Shown one piece after another: positions 28,688 through 37,175 of a DNA stretch of 64,000 nt (position 1 is its first letter; the number at the start of each line of letters is the position of its first letter). Made by a program: the position numbers and the translations under genes. Under the pieces are notes generated by a model that saw only the letters and a program-made list of their open reading frames with translations, was not told the origin of the DNA and made no database searches. The stretch is from assembly GCA_963706425.1 (NCBI GenBank), contig CAVPMN010000020.1, positions 2,046,001 to 2,110,000 of the forward strand. The letters run 5' to 3'. This DNA is from CAVPMN01 sp963706425. GTDB taxonomy: Bacteria; Actinomycetota; Acidimicrobiia; Acidimicrobiales; Acidimicrobilacustridaceae.

Positions 28688-28951
28688 CTACCGCCCGATC
28701 GGCGACCTGCTCGGGCCGGTCGCCTGTGCGGACGGCGCGGTCGTGCACCCACGACCACAGATCGGCTCGCACGGCGAGCGGGCGCCGCGCGCGGCCGCCA
28801 ACCGGATCAGTAACACCAGCTGCAGCAAGGCGATGAAGGCAAGCACGGCCACGAGATCGGGTTCGTCGCTGATGGCGGCATCGAGTGTCCCGATCACCGA
28901 GGCGACCAGGGCCGAGAGGAGGAGCCCGACCGTCACCGTGTTCGTCTGCAT
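28688..28951 (-). CDS. small two-helix membrane protein, possibly frameshifted at its 3' end
   Basis: 87 residues from ATG 28951 with two helices (VGLLLSALVASVIGTLDAA and LVAVLAFIALLQLVLLIRLA). After residue 55 the sequence becomes arginine- and cysteine-rich and looks unnatural. The other frame of the same DNA, at about 28770-28690, reads ADLWSWVHDRAVRTGDRP, then AVAAYRARLE, which looks like a ribbon-helix-helix segment. An indel near 28760 may therefore have swapped the real C-terminus. Either way it sits directly upstream of the PEP-synthase-like gene and is probably its first operon member. Confidence 0.5.
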   Translation of the reverse strand: MQTNTVTVGLLLSALVASVIGTLDAAISDEPDLVAVLAFIALLQLVLLIRLAAARGARSPCEPICGRGCTTAPSAQATGPSRSPIGR

Positions 28952-29125
28952 TGGTGCCTCCCGGTGGCGCGATCGACGCGCTGCGGAACGAGGCGTCGTG
29001 GAGGGGTTCCGTACCCCGACACGGCAGATTTGTTGCCTTCGAGCAGGACCGGGCGCCCCGGTAGCCGTCGCACCAGGGCGGCTACGCTCCAGCGGTCGCC
29101 GTCGCCGTGGATCGGAGGGGCTCTC

Positions 29126-30349
29126 GTGCACGAGCAGGGCAGGTCGATGGAGTCGATCCTCGAGGAGCTCGACGATCGGCAATCGCGCGAGCCCGACGTC
29201 CACGCGGCGCGGCTGTTCGGCCTCGTCTATCCCACCGGTCGCCACGAGCTCGAGCAGCTCGTCACCGACGTCTACCAGCGCTATCTGTTCGGCAACGCGC
29301 TCAACCCGTTGCGGTTCGTCGAGTTGGCCGAGCTCGAGCACGAGGTCATCGGATCGGTGGCCGACCTCGTGAACCGACCGCCGTCCAACCGGCAGGCCGG
29401 CGCCATGACCTCGGGCGGCACCGAGTCGATCCTCATGTCGATGCTCGTCCACCGTGAGCGAGCGAGGGCACGGGGGGTCGAGAACCCGCAGATCCTCGCA
29501 CCCCACTCCGCCCACCCGGCCTATGCGAAGGCGGCGCACTTCTTCGACATGGAGTTGGTGCAGGTGCCGCTCGATGCGAACTGGCGCGCCGACGTCGATG
29601 CGGCCCGCGCGCTTGCATCGGAGCGCACCGCGGTGATCGTGGCCTCCGCGTTCAACTATCCCCATGGTGTGATGGATCCGGTTGAAGCGTTGGCTGCGCT
29701 AGCGCTCGACGTGGGCGCCGGGTGCCACGTCGACGCGTGCATCGGCGGGTTCGTGCTGCCGTTCCTCGAACGACTGGGACGCGACATCCCGCCGTGGGAC
29801 TTCCGCGTGCCGGGCGTGACGGCCATGTCGGTCGACGTGCACAAGTACGGCTACGTGCCGAAGGGCGCGTCGGTCGTGCTGCATCGTGACGACGACTGGT
29901 TCTTCCACCAGGTGTTCTTCTACGAGAACTGGCCGTCCGGCCTCTACGCCTCGCCCGCAGTGGCCGGTGCGCGACCGGCGGCGCCGATCGCGGCGGCGTG
30001 GGCGATGATCAACCATCTCGGTGTCGACGGCTACACCGAGATCATGGGTGAGCTGATGGGCACCGTGGCCACGGTTCGCGATGCCGTCGAGCGTCTTGAT
30101 GGCATCGAGCTGGTGGGCGATCCGGTGGGCCCGGTGCTCGCCCTGCAGTCGGCCACCATCGATCTGGCTGCGGTGGGCGACGTCATGGACGACCGGGGCT
30201 GGCACGTCAACCGCAACACCGAGCCGCCGGGCCTGCATCTCATGTTGTCGCCCGCCCATGCGGTCCACGTCGACCAGCTCGTAGCCGACCTGGCAGCCGC
30301 GGTGGCCGATCACGGCCCGTCCCGCGGCGTCGAGGCCCGCTACGCCTGA
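29126..30349 (+). CDS. PLP-dependent group II decarboxylase / sphingosine-phosphate-lyase-like
   Basis: A 407-residue fold-type I PLP enzyme of the pyridoxal-dependent decarboxylase superfamily. The cofactor segment AGAMTSGGTESILMSM, the HVDACIGGFVLPF block with the Asp that pairs with the pyridine nitrogen, and Schiff-base Lys240 in SVDVHKYGYVPKG are all visible. These sequences are closer to the S1P-lyase/GadB-like group than to aromatic decarboxylases. GTG 29126 follows GGAGGGG at 29114-29120. A -10-like TACGCT lies at 29083-29088. Two palindromes follow the gene. Substrate unknown. Confidence 0.85.
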   Translation: MHEQGRSMESILEELDDRQSREPDVHAARLFGLVYPTGRHELEQLVTDVYQRYLFGNALNPLRFVELAELEHEVIGSVADLVNRPPSNRQAGAMTSGGTESILMSMLVHRERARARGVENPQILAPHSAHPAYAKAAHFFDMELVQVPLDANWRADVDAARALASERTAVIVASAFNYPHGVMDPVEALAALALDVGAGCHVDACIGGFVLPFLERLGRDIPPWDFRVPGVTAMSVDVHKYGYVPKGASVVLHRDDDWFFHQVFFYENWPSGLYASPAVAGARPAAPIAAAWAMINHLGVDGYTEIMGELMGTVATVRDAVERLDGIELVGDPVGPVLALQSATIDLAAVGDVMDDRGWHVNRNTEPPGLHLMLSPAHAVHVDQLVADLAAAVADHGPSRGVEARYA

Positions 30350-30377
30350 CCCACTCCACCCCCCTGCCCCTTCTCTG

Positions 30378-30426
30378 CGAAATCGGTGCGTGAAACCACC
30401 GCATGGGGTGTTTCACGCACCGATTT
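30378..30426. repeat. convergent-junction palindrome, copy B
   Basis: AAATCGGTGCGTGAAAC (30380-30396) is repeated inverted as GTTTCACGCACCGATTT (30410-30426) around a short imperfect centre. It follows the stop of the decarboxylase gene, with the amidase gene convergent beyond it. Confidence 0.9.
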
Positions 30427-30451
30427 GGGAAGTGTGGGGTGGGCTACTGCT

Positions 30452-30496
30452 GAGCTCGGCGCGCTCGGCGCGCTCGGCGCGCTCGGCGCGCTCGGC
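30452..30496. repeat. 9-bp tandem repeat, five units
   Basis: Four perfect copies of GCGCTCGGC (30461-30496) follow one copy with a single mismatch (30452-30460). The array lies between palindrome copies B and C in the convergent gap. No gene covers it. Confidence 0.85.
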
Positions 30497-30520
30497 GTCA
30501 CTCGTTGGCTCACCCGCTCC

Positions 30521-30573
30521 CGAAATCGGTGCGTGAAACCACCGTATCGGGTGTTTCACGCACCGATTTTGGG
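30521..30573. repeat. convergent-junction palindrome, copy C (encodes amidase C-terminus)
   Basis: CGAAATCGGTGCGTGAAAC at 30521-30539 and its inverse, ending at 30569, flank a short centre. Read on the minus strand, its right arm encodes the last residues Lys-Ile-Gly-Ala and the TGA stop of the amidase gene. Confidence 0.9.
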
Positions 30574-32096
30574 AAGTGGGGCGGGGATGACCGAGGGGGC
30601 GACCTTGGGCCAGCCCACCTCACGCTCGAACGCCAAGGCCACGTCGAACAGGGCGGCGTCGCGATGGTGGGGGGCGAGCACCTGCATGCCCACCGGCAGC
30701 CCGTCGACCGTGCCCGCCGGGATGGAGACCGCCGGGTTGCCGTAGAGGTTGGAGATGATCGTCAGGCCGCCCATCGTCACCAGGTCGGGCACCCGGTCGA
30801 CCACCGCCTCGATGAGCGCGTTGGACAGGCGGGGCGCGAACGCGCTGGCCACCCGCACGCCACCCATGACGCCCCGGAACGCCAGTCGGGCCATGTCGTT
30901 GGCCTTGGCCTGATCGACGAACGTGGCCGACGGGCTCGACATGGTGGCTTCGGCGGGGAACGCCGGCCCCGGATTGGTGGCGGCGATGATGAAGTCGACC
31001 TGATCGAACGCGGCCGCCATCGCCGCGTTCGCTTCGAGGCGTTGCTGCTCGGCCACGGCGGCCAGGTTGAGGTTGTAGAGCGACTGTGCCAGCTGAAGAC
31101 CGATGGCGATCTCGTCGGTGAGCAACGGCGCGCACGACGGCCACCGTGGGCCGAGCTCGGCGAGCAGGGTCGACAGGTTGCCGAACGCCCATTGGGCGGC
31201 CAGGTTCGGCAACTCGATCTGCACGTCGACCTCGACCATGCCGGTGGCGGCGATGAGCTCGCGAGCCGACGCCCGGATGCGATCGTCGACACCGGGCTCG
31301 AGCGTGACACCGGCAAAGGCGGGGATGACCGCCACCCGCTTGCCGGCCAGGTCGGTCGACCCGAGGCCCGCCTCCCAGTTGCCGGGGTTGGGCAGGCTCC
31401 ACGGGTCGCGCGGGTCGACACCCGGCGCACACGTCGAAGTGCCGGGCGGCGTCTCGCACCGAGCGGGCCAGGCAACCGAGCACCACCGTGCCGGGCCGGA
31501 AGAACGCCTCGGGCCCACGGGGCAGCCGGCCGTAGGTGCCCTTCATGCCGAGCAGGCCGCAGTAGCCCGCCGGGATGCGGATCGAGCCGCCCCCGTCGCC
31601 GCCCGACGCGATCGACACGAGCCCGCCGGCGACAGCCGCCGCGCTGCCGCTCGACGACCCACCGACCGTGCGGCCGTGCTCGCCAAGGGTTGTGCGTGAC
31701 TCCGTTGAGCTTGGTGACGCTGACGTTGAGCCCCCCGAACTCTGATGCGGTGGTGAGGCCCACGGGGATGGCGCCGCCGGCGATGAACCGCCCGACCGCT
31801 TCACCGGTGCGAGTGGCGACGCGGTCTTCGAACACCAACGAGGCACCGGTGTCGGGCCAGCCGGCGACGAGGTCGAGCTCCTTGATGCCTACGGGCACGC
31901 CTCCGAAGGGCTGGGTGAGGTCGGCGGTCGCCGCCGAGGCCAGGGCGGCCTCGGGATCGAGGTAGGAGAACGCGTTGAGATCACTGGCCTCGATGGCGTC
32001 GAGTGTCGCCTGCATCTCCTCCTGCGGGGAGCGGGTGCCAGCCCGATACGCATCGACCAGGGAGCAGGCGTCGTCCAACCACGGGGTGTCGCTCAT
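30556..32096 (-). CDS. amidase signature family enzyme (two frameshifts)
   Basis: Amidase of about 513 residues (Asn-Gln/GatA-like superfamily). The catalytic triad region is visible: Lys in VPVGIKELDLVAG near residue 74 and the Ser-cis-Ser in GGSSSGSAAAVAGG. Substrate is unknown; this branch includes aryl and 6-aminohexanoate-type amidases. Two extra bases, near 31690 and 31430, split the frame in conserved parts. The C-terminus (LPKIGA-stop) is encoded by palindrome copy C. ATG 32096 lies 48 nt after the stop of the upstream nitronate monooxygenase gene, so the two are co-transcribed. Confidence 0.82.
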
Positions 32097-32144
32097 CGGG
32101 AGATCCTGCCCGACTCCGGAGGATCTGTCACGATCGCTCGCCAG

Positions 32145-33269
32145 TCAGACGTCCTCGAGAAGGCCTGACAGTCGTTGCACGGTGTCGATGAACTCCTCGA
32201 CCATGTCGAGCACCACTCGGCGGCTGGGCCGCACGGTGTTCATGCTGCCGACGACCTGGCCCACGAAGTAGGTCGCCAGCTCCTGGGCACCGGGCTCGTT
32301 GGCCACCCGGCCGATGCGGGCCATCGCCGGTCCGATCAGCAACGGCTGCATCGGCATCGGCAGCGGCCCCGGCCCGTCGGCGCGCTCCCATTCGTCGGTC
32401 CACGCACTGCGCAGCATGCGCGCCGGCTTGCCGGTCATCGAGCGCGACCGCACGGTGTCACCCGACCGGGCACCGAGGAACTTGTCCTTCACGAGCGGCG
32501 GCGTCTCCGCCTCTTCGGTGGTGAGCCACACCGATCCACACCACGCGCCGTCGGCACCGAGCGCCATGCCCGCCGCCAGTTGGCGACCCGACGCGATGCC
32601 CCCCGCTGCCAGCACAGGCAACGGACCGACCGCGTCGACCACCTCCGGCACGAGCACCATGGTGGCGATGAGGCCGGTGTGCCCGCCCGCTTCGGTGCCT
32701 TGGGCGACGATGAGGTGCGCGCCTGCGTCGGCGTGCTTGACGGCGTGTTCGACCGAGCCCGCCAGGGCCGCGACCGGGATGCCGGCCTCGGCGGCGCGTT
32801 CGATGAAGTGCGCGGGCGGGGGACCGAGGGCCGACGCCACCAAACCGGGCCGGTGCTCGAAGCACACGTCGAGCAGCGGAGCCATGCTCTTCGGGTCGAC
32901 CCGCATGCCGCCCACGCCGCGCATCGGGCCGTCGTCGGTGAGGGGCGGGATGTCATGGCGAGCGAGGATGTCGTCGACGAACGCCTTGTGCTCGTCGGGC
33001 AGCAAGTCGTTGAGCGCGTCGCGGTCGAAGCCGCCCTCCTCGGCCCCGACGAACTTCTCGGGCACGAGCAGATCGACGCCGTAGGGCTTGCCCTTCACCT
33101 CGTCCTCGATCCAGCGCAGGTCGATGTCGAGCTGCTCCGGGCTGTGCGCCACCGCGCCGAGCACGCCGCAGCCGCCGGCGTTGGTGACTGCGGCCACCAC
33201 GTCGCGGCAGTGGCTGAAGGCGAAGATGGGGAACTCGATGCCGACGAGCTCGCTGGCCTTGGTCTTCAT
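32145..33269 (-). CDS. nitronate monooxygenase (NMO)-family flavoenzyme
   Basis: A 374-residue FMN-dependent TIM-barrel enzyme of the 2-nitropropane dioxygenase family. The FMN-binding segments are clear: IVAQGTEAGGHTG and VLAAGGIASGRQLAAGMALGA. The N-terminal EFPIFAFSHCRDVVAAVTNAG matches the family pattern, though the usual proline-rich MG motif is altered. It may detoxify nitronates or act as an enoyl-reductase-like enzyme. The start is ATG 33269. Amidase co-transcription suggests nitrogen-compound catabolism, but that is inference. Confidence 0.88.
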   Translation of the reverse strand: MKTKASELVGIEFPIFAFSHCRDVVAAVTNAGGCGVLGAVAHSPEQLDIDLRWIEDEVKGKPYGVDLLVPEKFVGAEEGGFDRDALNDLLPDEHKAFVDDILARHDIPPLTDDGPMRGVGGMRVDPKSMAPLLDVCFEHRPGLVASALGPPPAHFIERAAEAGIPVAALAGSVEHAVKHADAGAHLIVAQGTEAGGHTGLIATMVLVPEVVDAVGPLPVLAAGGIASGRQLAAGMALGADGAWCGSVWLTTEEAETPPLVKDKFLGARSGDTVRSRSMTGKPARMLRSAWTDEWERADGPGPLPMPMQPLLIGPAMARIGRVANEPGAQELATYFVGQVVGSMNTVRPSRRVVLDMVEEFIDTVQRLSGLLEDV

Positions 33270-33474
33270 GGTCCGTCCCTGGTCGATCGTCTCGCGTGGG
33301 CCATCAGGGTCTCGCAGCGACGGCGCCCGCGCCAGCGTGACGGCGCCGGCGCGTCGGGGGCGGCCGGCGCAGTGGCCTGGTCAGGTATGTCCGGCGCAAG
33401 GCGTCGGTAGGTTGGGACCCAGCCGGCCGTTCGGACGAGCGGTCGCGAGCACGATGCCGAGAGAGGGGTCAGCT

Positions 33475-33780
33475 GTGGACCAGCCGTCGAAGATCGAGGC
33501 GACCGACGTCGTCGACAACTCCGAGCGCCGCCGCTTCGAGGTCCGCACCGACGAGGGCGTCGCCGTGCTCACCTATCGGATCGAAGGCGACCGGTTGGTG
33601 CTCGTGCACACCGGTGTCCCGCCCGAGCTCGAGGGCCAAGGTGTGGGCGGAGCGCTCGTGCGGGCCGCCATCACTTCCGCGGCGCATGCGGGCCGCACGG
33701 TCGTGCCCAACTGCCCGTTCGCCCGCAAGTGGCTCGAGGACCATCCCGACGAAGCCGATGCCGTGATCATCGACTGGTAG
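33475..33780 (+). CDS. GNAT-fold N-acyltransferase-like protein (COG2388 type)
   Basis: A 101-residue small acetyltransferase-like protein of the YjdJ/COG2388 kind. The acetyl-CoA loop is VPPELEGQGVGGALV near residue 50, and the family motif PNCPFARKWLEDHP lies near 81. The GTG at 33475 is chosen because GAGAGAGGGG (33460-33469) precedes it. A -10-like TAGGTT lies at 33408-33413. The gene is divergent from the nitronate monooxygenase and convergent with the release-factor-like gene. Substrate unknown. Confidence 0.85.
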   Translation: MDQPSKIEATDVVDNSERRRFEVRTDEGVAVLTYRIEGDRLVLVHTGVPPELEGQGVGGALVRAAITSAAHAGRTVVPNCPFARKWLEDHPDEADAVIIDW

Positions 33781-33818
33781 TTGGCGTCAATGCACGCGTG
33801 ACCTCGAGACCGACGTCA

Positions 33819-34997
33819 TCACTCCGGGTCAGTCGGCTCGATCGAACCCCGCAGGAACGCGCCGACGCCCTCTGCCGGCACCCACGGCCCACGCCCGGGG
33901 ATCATCTCGACCTGTGCGCCCGTGCCGAGCGCGGCCCACACCAGCACGTCGACCATCCTGCCCTCGAGCGGCTCGAAGCCGAGGTCTCGCAGCGTGGCCG
34001 CCTCGCCGGCGACAAGGGTGGGAGACGAGAGGTCGAACCAGGCGCGACGGTCGTCGTCGGGCTCGTCGTGCACGAGCAGCGTGTCGACCATGGCGGCCCG
34101 CAACGCCTCGAAGGTGGCACCGGGGCCGTCGGCCACGATCGCCCCTCGGTCGCGGAGCTCGACGAAGTGCCGGAGCGTGTCGGCCATGTGCGTGGCCACC
34201 ACCGTGGCCACCAGCCGCTCGACCTCAACGCGCAACTCGTCGACCGAGCCGTCGATGGCGCGCCCGCCTGACTCGGCGCGCACGCATCTCGCGGCGATCT
34301 CGGCAGGGAGGTGGTCGTCGAGCAGACGGGCCATGCGCTCCTCGCCGGCGACGATCACCACCGCCGCGCCCACCTGACGAGCCGCGTCCGCCAGCTCCTC
34401 GGCTACCTCTGCGGCGTTGCGCTCCCAGGTGTTCTCCGCTCGCTGTTGATAGCGGCGCTGTGACCATCCTCCGGGCGCGCTCTTGGTGAGTGGGTCTCCG
34501 TCGTCGCCGTCGACGACGTGCTCTTCGGCCAGGGAACGGTCGACCACCGAGACGATGTCGGCGCCGCGCCGATCGAGCAAGGCGACCACGTAGGCCGGGT
34601 TGTCTCGAGCGAACACGAGCAGCGGACCGAGTCGCGGGATCGGGCCGTGGTCGAACCACGGCGCGGCGAGCGGGTGCGCGATCGCCCGCACATGCTCGTT
34701 CCCGTCGCCGTCGAACACCATGGCCAGGGTCGCGCCGTCGTGTAGCTCGGCTACGAGCGCGTCGGCCCGTTCGAGGATGCGATCGGGAGCGTCGGCGGCG
34801 GCCAGCTCGGCTCGCCCTTCTCGCCAGGCCGTTGCGATCCGCTGGGGGCCGTCTTCGGCGTGTCGGTCGATGGGCAGGTAGATGCTGGTGAACGGCGGCC
34901 GGCCATGGGCGAGGTCTCGAAGTTGGTCGGCTTCGGTGCGGCCGCCGGCGGCCGGGGCGAGCGGCGGCGAAGAGAGATGGGCATGGTCGGTGGGCAT
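33819..34997 (-). CDS. bacterial archaeo-eukaryotic release-factor-like protein (baeRF/Vms1-related)
   Basis: A 392-residue protein with the three-domain plan of the eRF1/Vms1/pelota superfamily as found in bacteria (baeRF families described by Burroughs and Aravind). The central loop GGWSQRRYQQRAE near residue 190 corresponds to the GGQ-type loop; here the pattern is GGWSQ with two arginines. The C-terminal part resembles an L7Ae-like domain (DTLLVHDEPDDD, FEPLEGRMVDVLVWAAL). Such proteins may release or rescue nascent chains on stalled ribosomes. It is divergent from a small membrane-facing protein and lies near the Anbu protease gene. Confidence 0.85.
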   Translation of the reverse strand: MPTDHAHLSSPPLAPAAGGRTEADQLRDLAHGRPPFTSIYLPIDRHAEDGPQRIATAWREGRAELAAADAPDRILERADALVAELHDGATLAMVFDGDGNEHVRAIAHPLAAPWFDHGPIPRLGPLLVFARDNPAYVVALLDRRGADIVSVVDRSLAEEHVVDGDDGDPLTKSAPGGWSQRRYQQRAENTWERNAAEVAEELADAARQVGAAVVIVAGEERMARLLDDHLPAEIAARCVRAESGGRAIDGSVDELRVEVERLVATVVATHMADTLRHFVELRDRGAIVADGPGATFEALRAAMVDTLLVHDEPDDDRRAWFDLSSPTLVAGEAATLRDLGFEPLEGRMVDVLVWAALGTGAQVEMIPGRGPWVPAEGVGAFLRGSIEPTDPE

Positions 34998-35115
34998 TGG
35001 GGTGACTCCCTGGTCGACGTCTGGTCACCCCTACCCAGCCCGCCGGTGTTCTGCCGCGGCCGAGCGGGGGTAGTCGCGACCGAACCCCACTCCGACGACC
35101 GAGAGGACGCCGACG

Positions 35116-35589
35116 ATGGCGAATCCGCAACAGCCCGAGCTGAGACGCAGCGGCCGTGCCGAAGCGCTCTCACCCGATGCCACCGCCGGCCAGCCGGGCA
35201 TGAAGAGCGGCCGCGGCGGTCCCGACCAGTTCGGCCCCGTGCCCGACGCGAACGTGCCGGGTCATCACGACGAGCACGACCAGGACCGGCCCGATCTCGA
35301 TGCGTTCGCCGAGCGCTTCGGGATCGCCCCGACGGAGGCGTCCGATTCGACCGACGCGCCCGACTCGACCGACGCGCCCGTGCTCGCGCCCGCGGGCGCC
35401 GCCCGAGTGTCCGAATCCGATCTGGCGCTCCCGATGACCCATCTCCGCCAGCTGCCACCAGGGGTCGCAGTGTCGGCGACCGTGGCGCGCATCGGTTCGC
35501 GACTGGTGCTCGGTCCCTGGATCATCGCCGGTCGCCTGGCCGAGACCGCGCTCGGCATCATCGATCGCCGCTACGTCGGTCGACCGTGA
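35116..35589 (+). CDS. hypothetical acidic protein with STDAPD repeat
   Basis: 157 residues from ATG 35116, behind GAGAGGAC. The first 90 residues are Pro/Asp-rich and probably disordered, with an 18-nt tandem duplication (35344-35379) encoding DSTDAP twice. The last 60 residues look ordered (ATVARIGSRLVLGPWIIAGRLAETALGIID) and include an amphipathic or membrane-associated helix. Its end overlaps the convergent phosphoesterase gene by 19 nt. No family was recognised. Confidence 0.6.
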   Translation: MANPQQPELRRSGRAEALSPDATAGQPGMKSGRGGPDQFGPVPDANVPGHHDEHDQDRPDLDAFAERFGIAPTEASDSTDAPDSTDAPVLAPAGAARVSESDLALPMTHLRQLPPGVAVSATVARIGSRLVLGPWIIAGRLAETALGIIDRRYVGRP

Positions 35590-36083
35590 CGATCTGTCAC
35601 GGTGACGATCTCATGGTCGACGATCGCGCCCTCGTCGACGGTCAACAGGCCGACGGTGTGCTGCGGAGCGCGCCTGCGCTGGGTGGGCGAGCCCGGGTTG
35701 AACAGCAGCTGGCCCTGCGGCGTCCACTCCGACAGCGGTTGATGGCTGTGTCCGAACACCACCACCTCGGCGTCGGGGAACCGCCGGAACAGACGTCGCT
35801 CCCTGCCCTGGCGGGCGCCGCTGTCGTGGATCAACGCGACCTGAACCCCGGCGAGGTCGAGCCTGAGCTCGTCGGGCAACCCGGCCAGCGCGCCGTCGTT
35901 GTTGCCCCGCACCGCGTGTACGGTCGCCCGCTGCGCCAACGCGTCGAGCAACGTGGCGTCGACCACGTCGCCGGCGTGCAGGATCACGTCCGCCTCGTCG
36001 GCGAGCTGCCAGACGGTCTCGGATAGCCGCCCGAGCTGGCCCTCCTTCAGGTGGGTGTCGGCCAGCACCAGCACGACGGTCAT
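35571..36083 (-). CDS. YfcE/MJ0936-type metallophosphoesterase
   Basis: A 170-residue calcineurin-like phosphoesterase. All metal ligands are visible in order: DTH near residue 9, GDVVD near 38, GNND near 60, IHDSG near 85, GHSH near 112. The size fits the YfcE class, which hydrolyses phosphodiesters such as cyclic nucleotides in vitro. ATG 36083. It is followed closely on the same strand by nothing else, but the Anbu gene lies 25 nt upstream in the same orientation, so the two may share an mRNA. Confidence 0.9.
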   Translation of the reverse strand: MTVVLVLADTHLKEGQLGRLSETVWQLADEADVILHAGDVVDATLLDALAQRATVHAVRGNNDGALAGLPDELRLDLAGVQVALIHDSGARQGRERRLFRRFPDAEVVVFGHSHQPLSEWTPQGQLLFNPGSPTQRRRAPQHTVGLLTVDEGAIVDHEIVTVTDRHGRPT

Positions 36084-36108
36084 GTCCGCTGTCTGCCCGG
36101 TGACCCGC

Positions 36109-36851
36109 TCAAAGCCGTTGGCTCTGGGCCGGGTCGACCATCGGCAGCTCGTCGAGCGCCTGGGTGAGATGGCGCACCCAGACCTCCTCCAACTCCCCGA
36201 GGAACGTCGAGTCGGGCTCGATGCGCGAGTGCTCGATGGTGTGCACGCCGGTGCGCAGGATGCCGAGGTCGTAGGGCGGACCGACCGAGAGGTTCGCCCG
36301 GGCGGTGCTGATCATCGAGCTGAGGGCCACCTTGGCGGCGTCGTCGAGGGCGCGGGCGAGGCGGTGCCCAGCTCGAGGAGGAACTTGCCGTACTTGGTCT
36401 CGCCGATCTGGAGGAACGGCCGTTCGTCGGACGCCCGGATGTAGTTGCCCTCCGGATACACGAGGTAGAGGTCGGGAGGGGCGTCACCGATCTGGCCTCC
36501 GAGGATGAACGTGGAGGTGCCGTCGGCGCCCACCGCGGCGAGCGGCCCCTGATGGGCCTGGGCTACGGCGACGCTGGTGCGTCCCACGTAGAGGGCAGCC
36601 TCGAAGAGGTGGTCGACGGTGGCCAACGACGGCGATGCCGAAGGATCGGCCAGGTCGCGGTTGATCCGGTCGAGCACCTCCTGGGTGGTGGCCAGGTTGC
36701 CCGCCGACTGGATCACGATCGTGCGATCGGGCGCGGGGTGGAAGACGAACAGCTTGCGATAGGTGCTGATGTTGTCGACGCCGGCGTTCGTGCGGGTGTC
36801 GGACAGGAACACCAGACCGTCGGGTAGCCGCATGGCGAGGCAGTAGGTCAC
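36109..36851 (-). CDS. Anbu, HslV-like proteasome-type protease (frameshifted near 36365)
   Basis: Predicted proteasome-type protease of about 248 residues (COG3484, Anbu, ancestral beta subunit). The N-terminus VTYCLAMRLPDGLVFLSDTR and the block NAGVDNISTYRKLFVF are characteristic; after removal of Met1, Thr2 would be the nucleophile. The GTG at 36851 puts Thr at position 2, and a GAGACT box 7 nt upstream supports it. A missing base near 36365 splits the frame between KYGKFLLELG and ALSSMISTARANLSV. Anbu operons usually carry transglutaminase, alpha-E and ATP-grasp genes; none is here. It instead neighbours a phosphoesterase and an eRF1-like gene. Confidence 0.82.
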
Positions 36852-36858
36852 GGGCGAC

Positions 36859-36864
36859 AGTCTC
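36859..36864 (-). promoter_or_regulatory. -10-like GAGACT box upstream of Anbu
   Basis: On the minus strand GAGACT ends 7 nt before the GTG at 36851. The same sequence context, GAGACTGKCGCCCGTGACC, occurs at the diguanylate cyclase start at 62506, suggesting a shared leaderless promoter type. Confidence 0.4.
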
Positions 36865-36911
36865 GCCCGACCGCGATGAGTTCGCGGCCTCCGCGACGTC
36901 GAATCACCCAG

Positions 36912-37172
36912 ATGACCGCCGCTGTGGAGCCGCCGGACCTGGCCACCGTCGAGGCGCTGTGCGCGCTGCAGTTGGCCGCGCGGCGACTCGGATGCTCCAT
37001 CCGGGTGCACGATCCCAGCCCGGAGCTGCGCGAGCTCATCGCGTTGGCCGGGGTCGAGGACCTGCTGCTGGGTCCCTCCAGAGAGCCGGCCGGGGTCCAG
37101 GCCGACCTGCTGGCCGGCCCCCTGCCGGATCCGCCGCCGGACCCCCCGCCCGATTCTGGAAACGAGCCCTAG
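36912..37172 (+). CDS. STAS-like small protein
   Basis: 86 residues from ATG 36912 (an earlier ATG at 36876 adds an arginine-rich tail). The segment VEALCALQLAARRLGCSIRVHDPSPELRELI is typical of the second half of STAS/MlaB-like domains, in which a helix, strand and helix follow the switch serine region. The C-terminus is proline-rich (PDPPPDPPPD). It is divergent from Anbu, and its stop touches the start of the SigG-like sigma gene, so a regulatory role for that sigma factor is plausible but untested. Confidence 0.68.
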   Translation: MTAAVEPPDLATVEALCALQLAARRLGCSIRVHDPSPELRELIALAGVEDLLLGPSREPAGVQADLLAGPLPDPPPDPPPDSGNEP

Positions 37173-37175
37173 CAT
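37170..37175 (+). promoter_or_regulatory. -10-like box at the SigG-like gene
   Basis: TAGCAT overlaps the STAS-like stop and the ATG at 37174 and ends 7 nt before an in-frame GTG at 37183. If it is used, the sigma protein starts at 37183, three residues shorter. Confidence 0.35.

Noticed and set aside
28772..28772. GTG 28772 as start of the PEP-synthase-like gene
   Set aside because: It overlaps the small membrane protein gene by 85 nt, and homologous enzymes begin near the conserved GGKGAAL segment, which follows ATG 28622 directly.
30452..30496. Tandem GCGCTCGGC units as part of a coding gene
   Set aside because: The plus-strand frame across them translates to simple Leu-Gly-Ala repeats joined to the palindrome and has no homologous flanks.
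35571..35589. Overlap of convergent genes as evidence against the 35116-35589 gene
   Set aside because: Short convergent overlaps are common here (also 52727-52796), and the protein has an ordered C-terminal half and a normal ribosome site.
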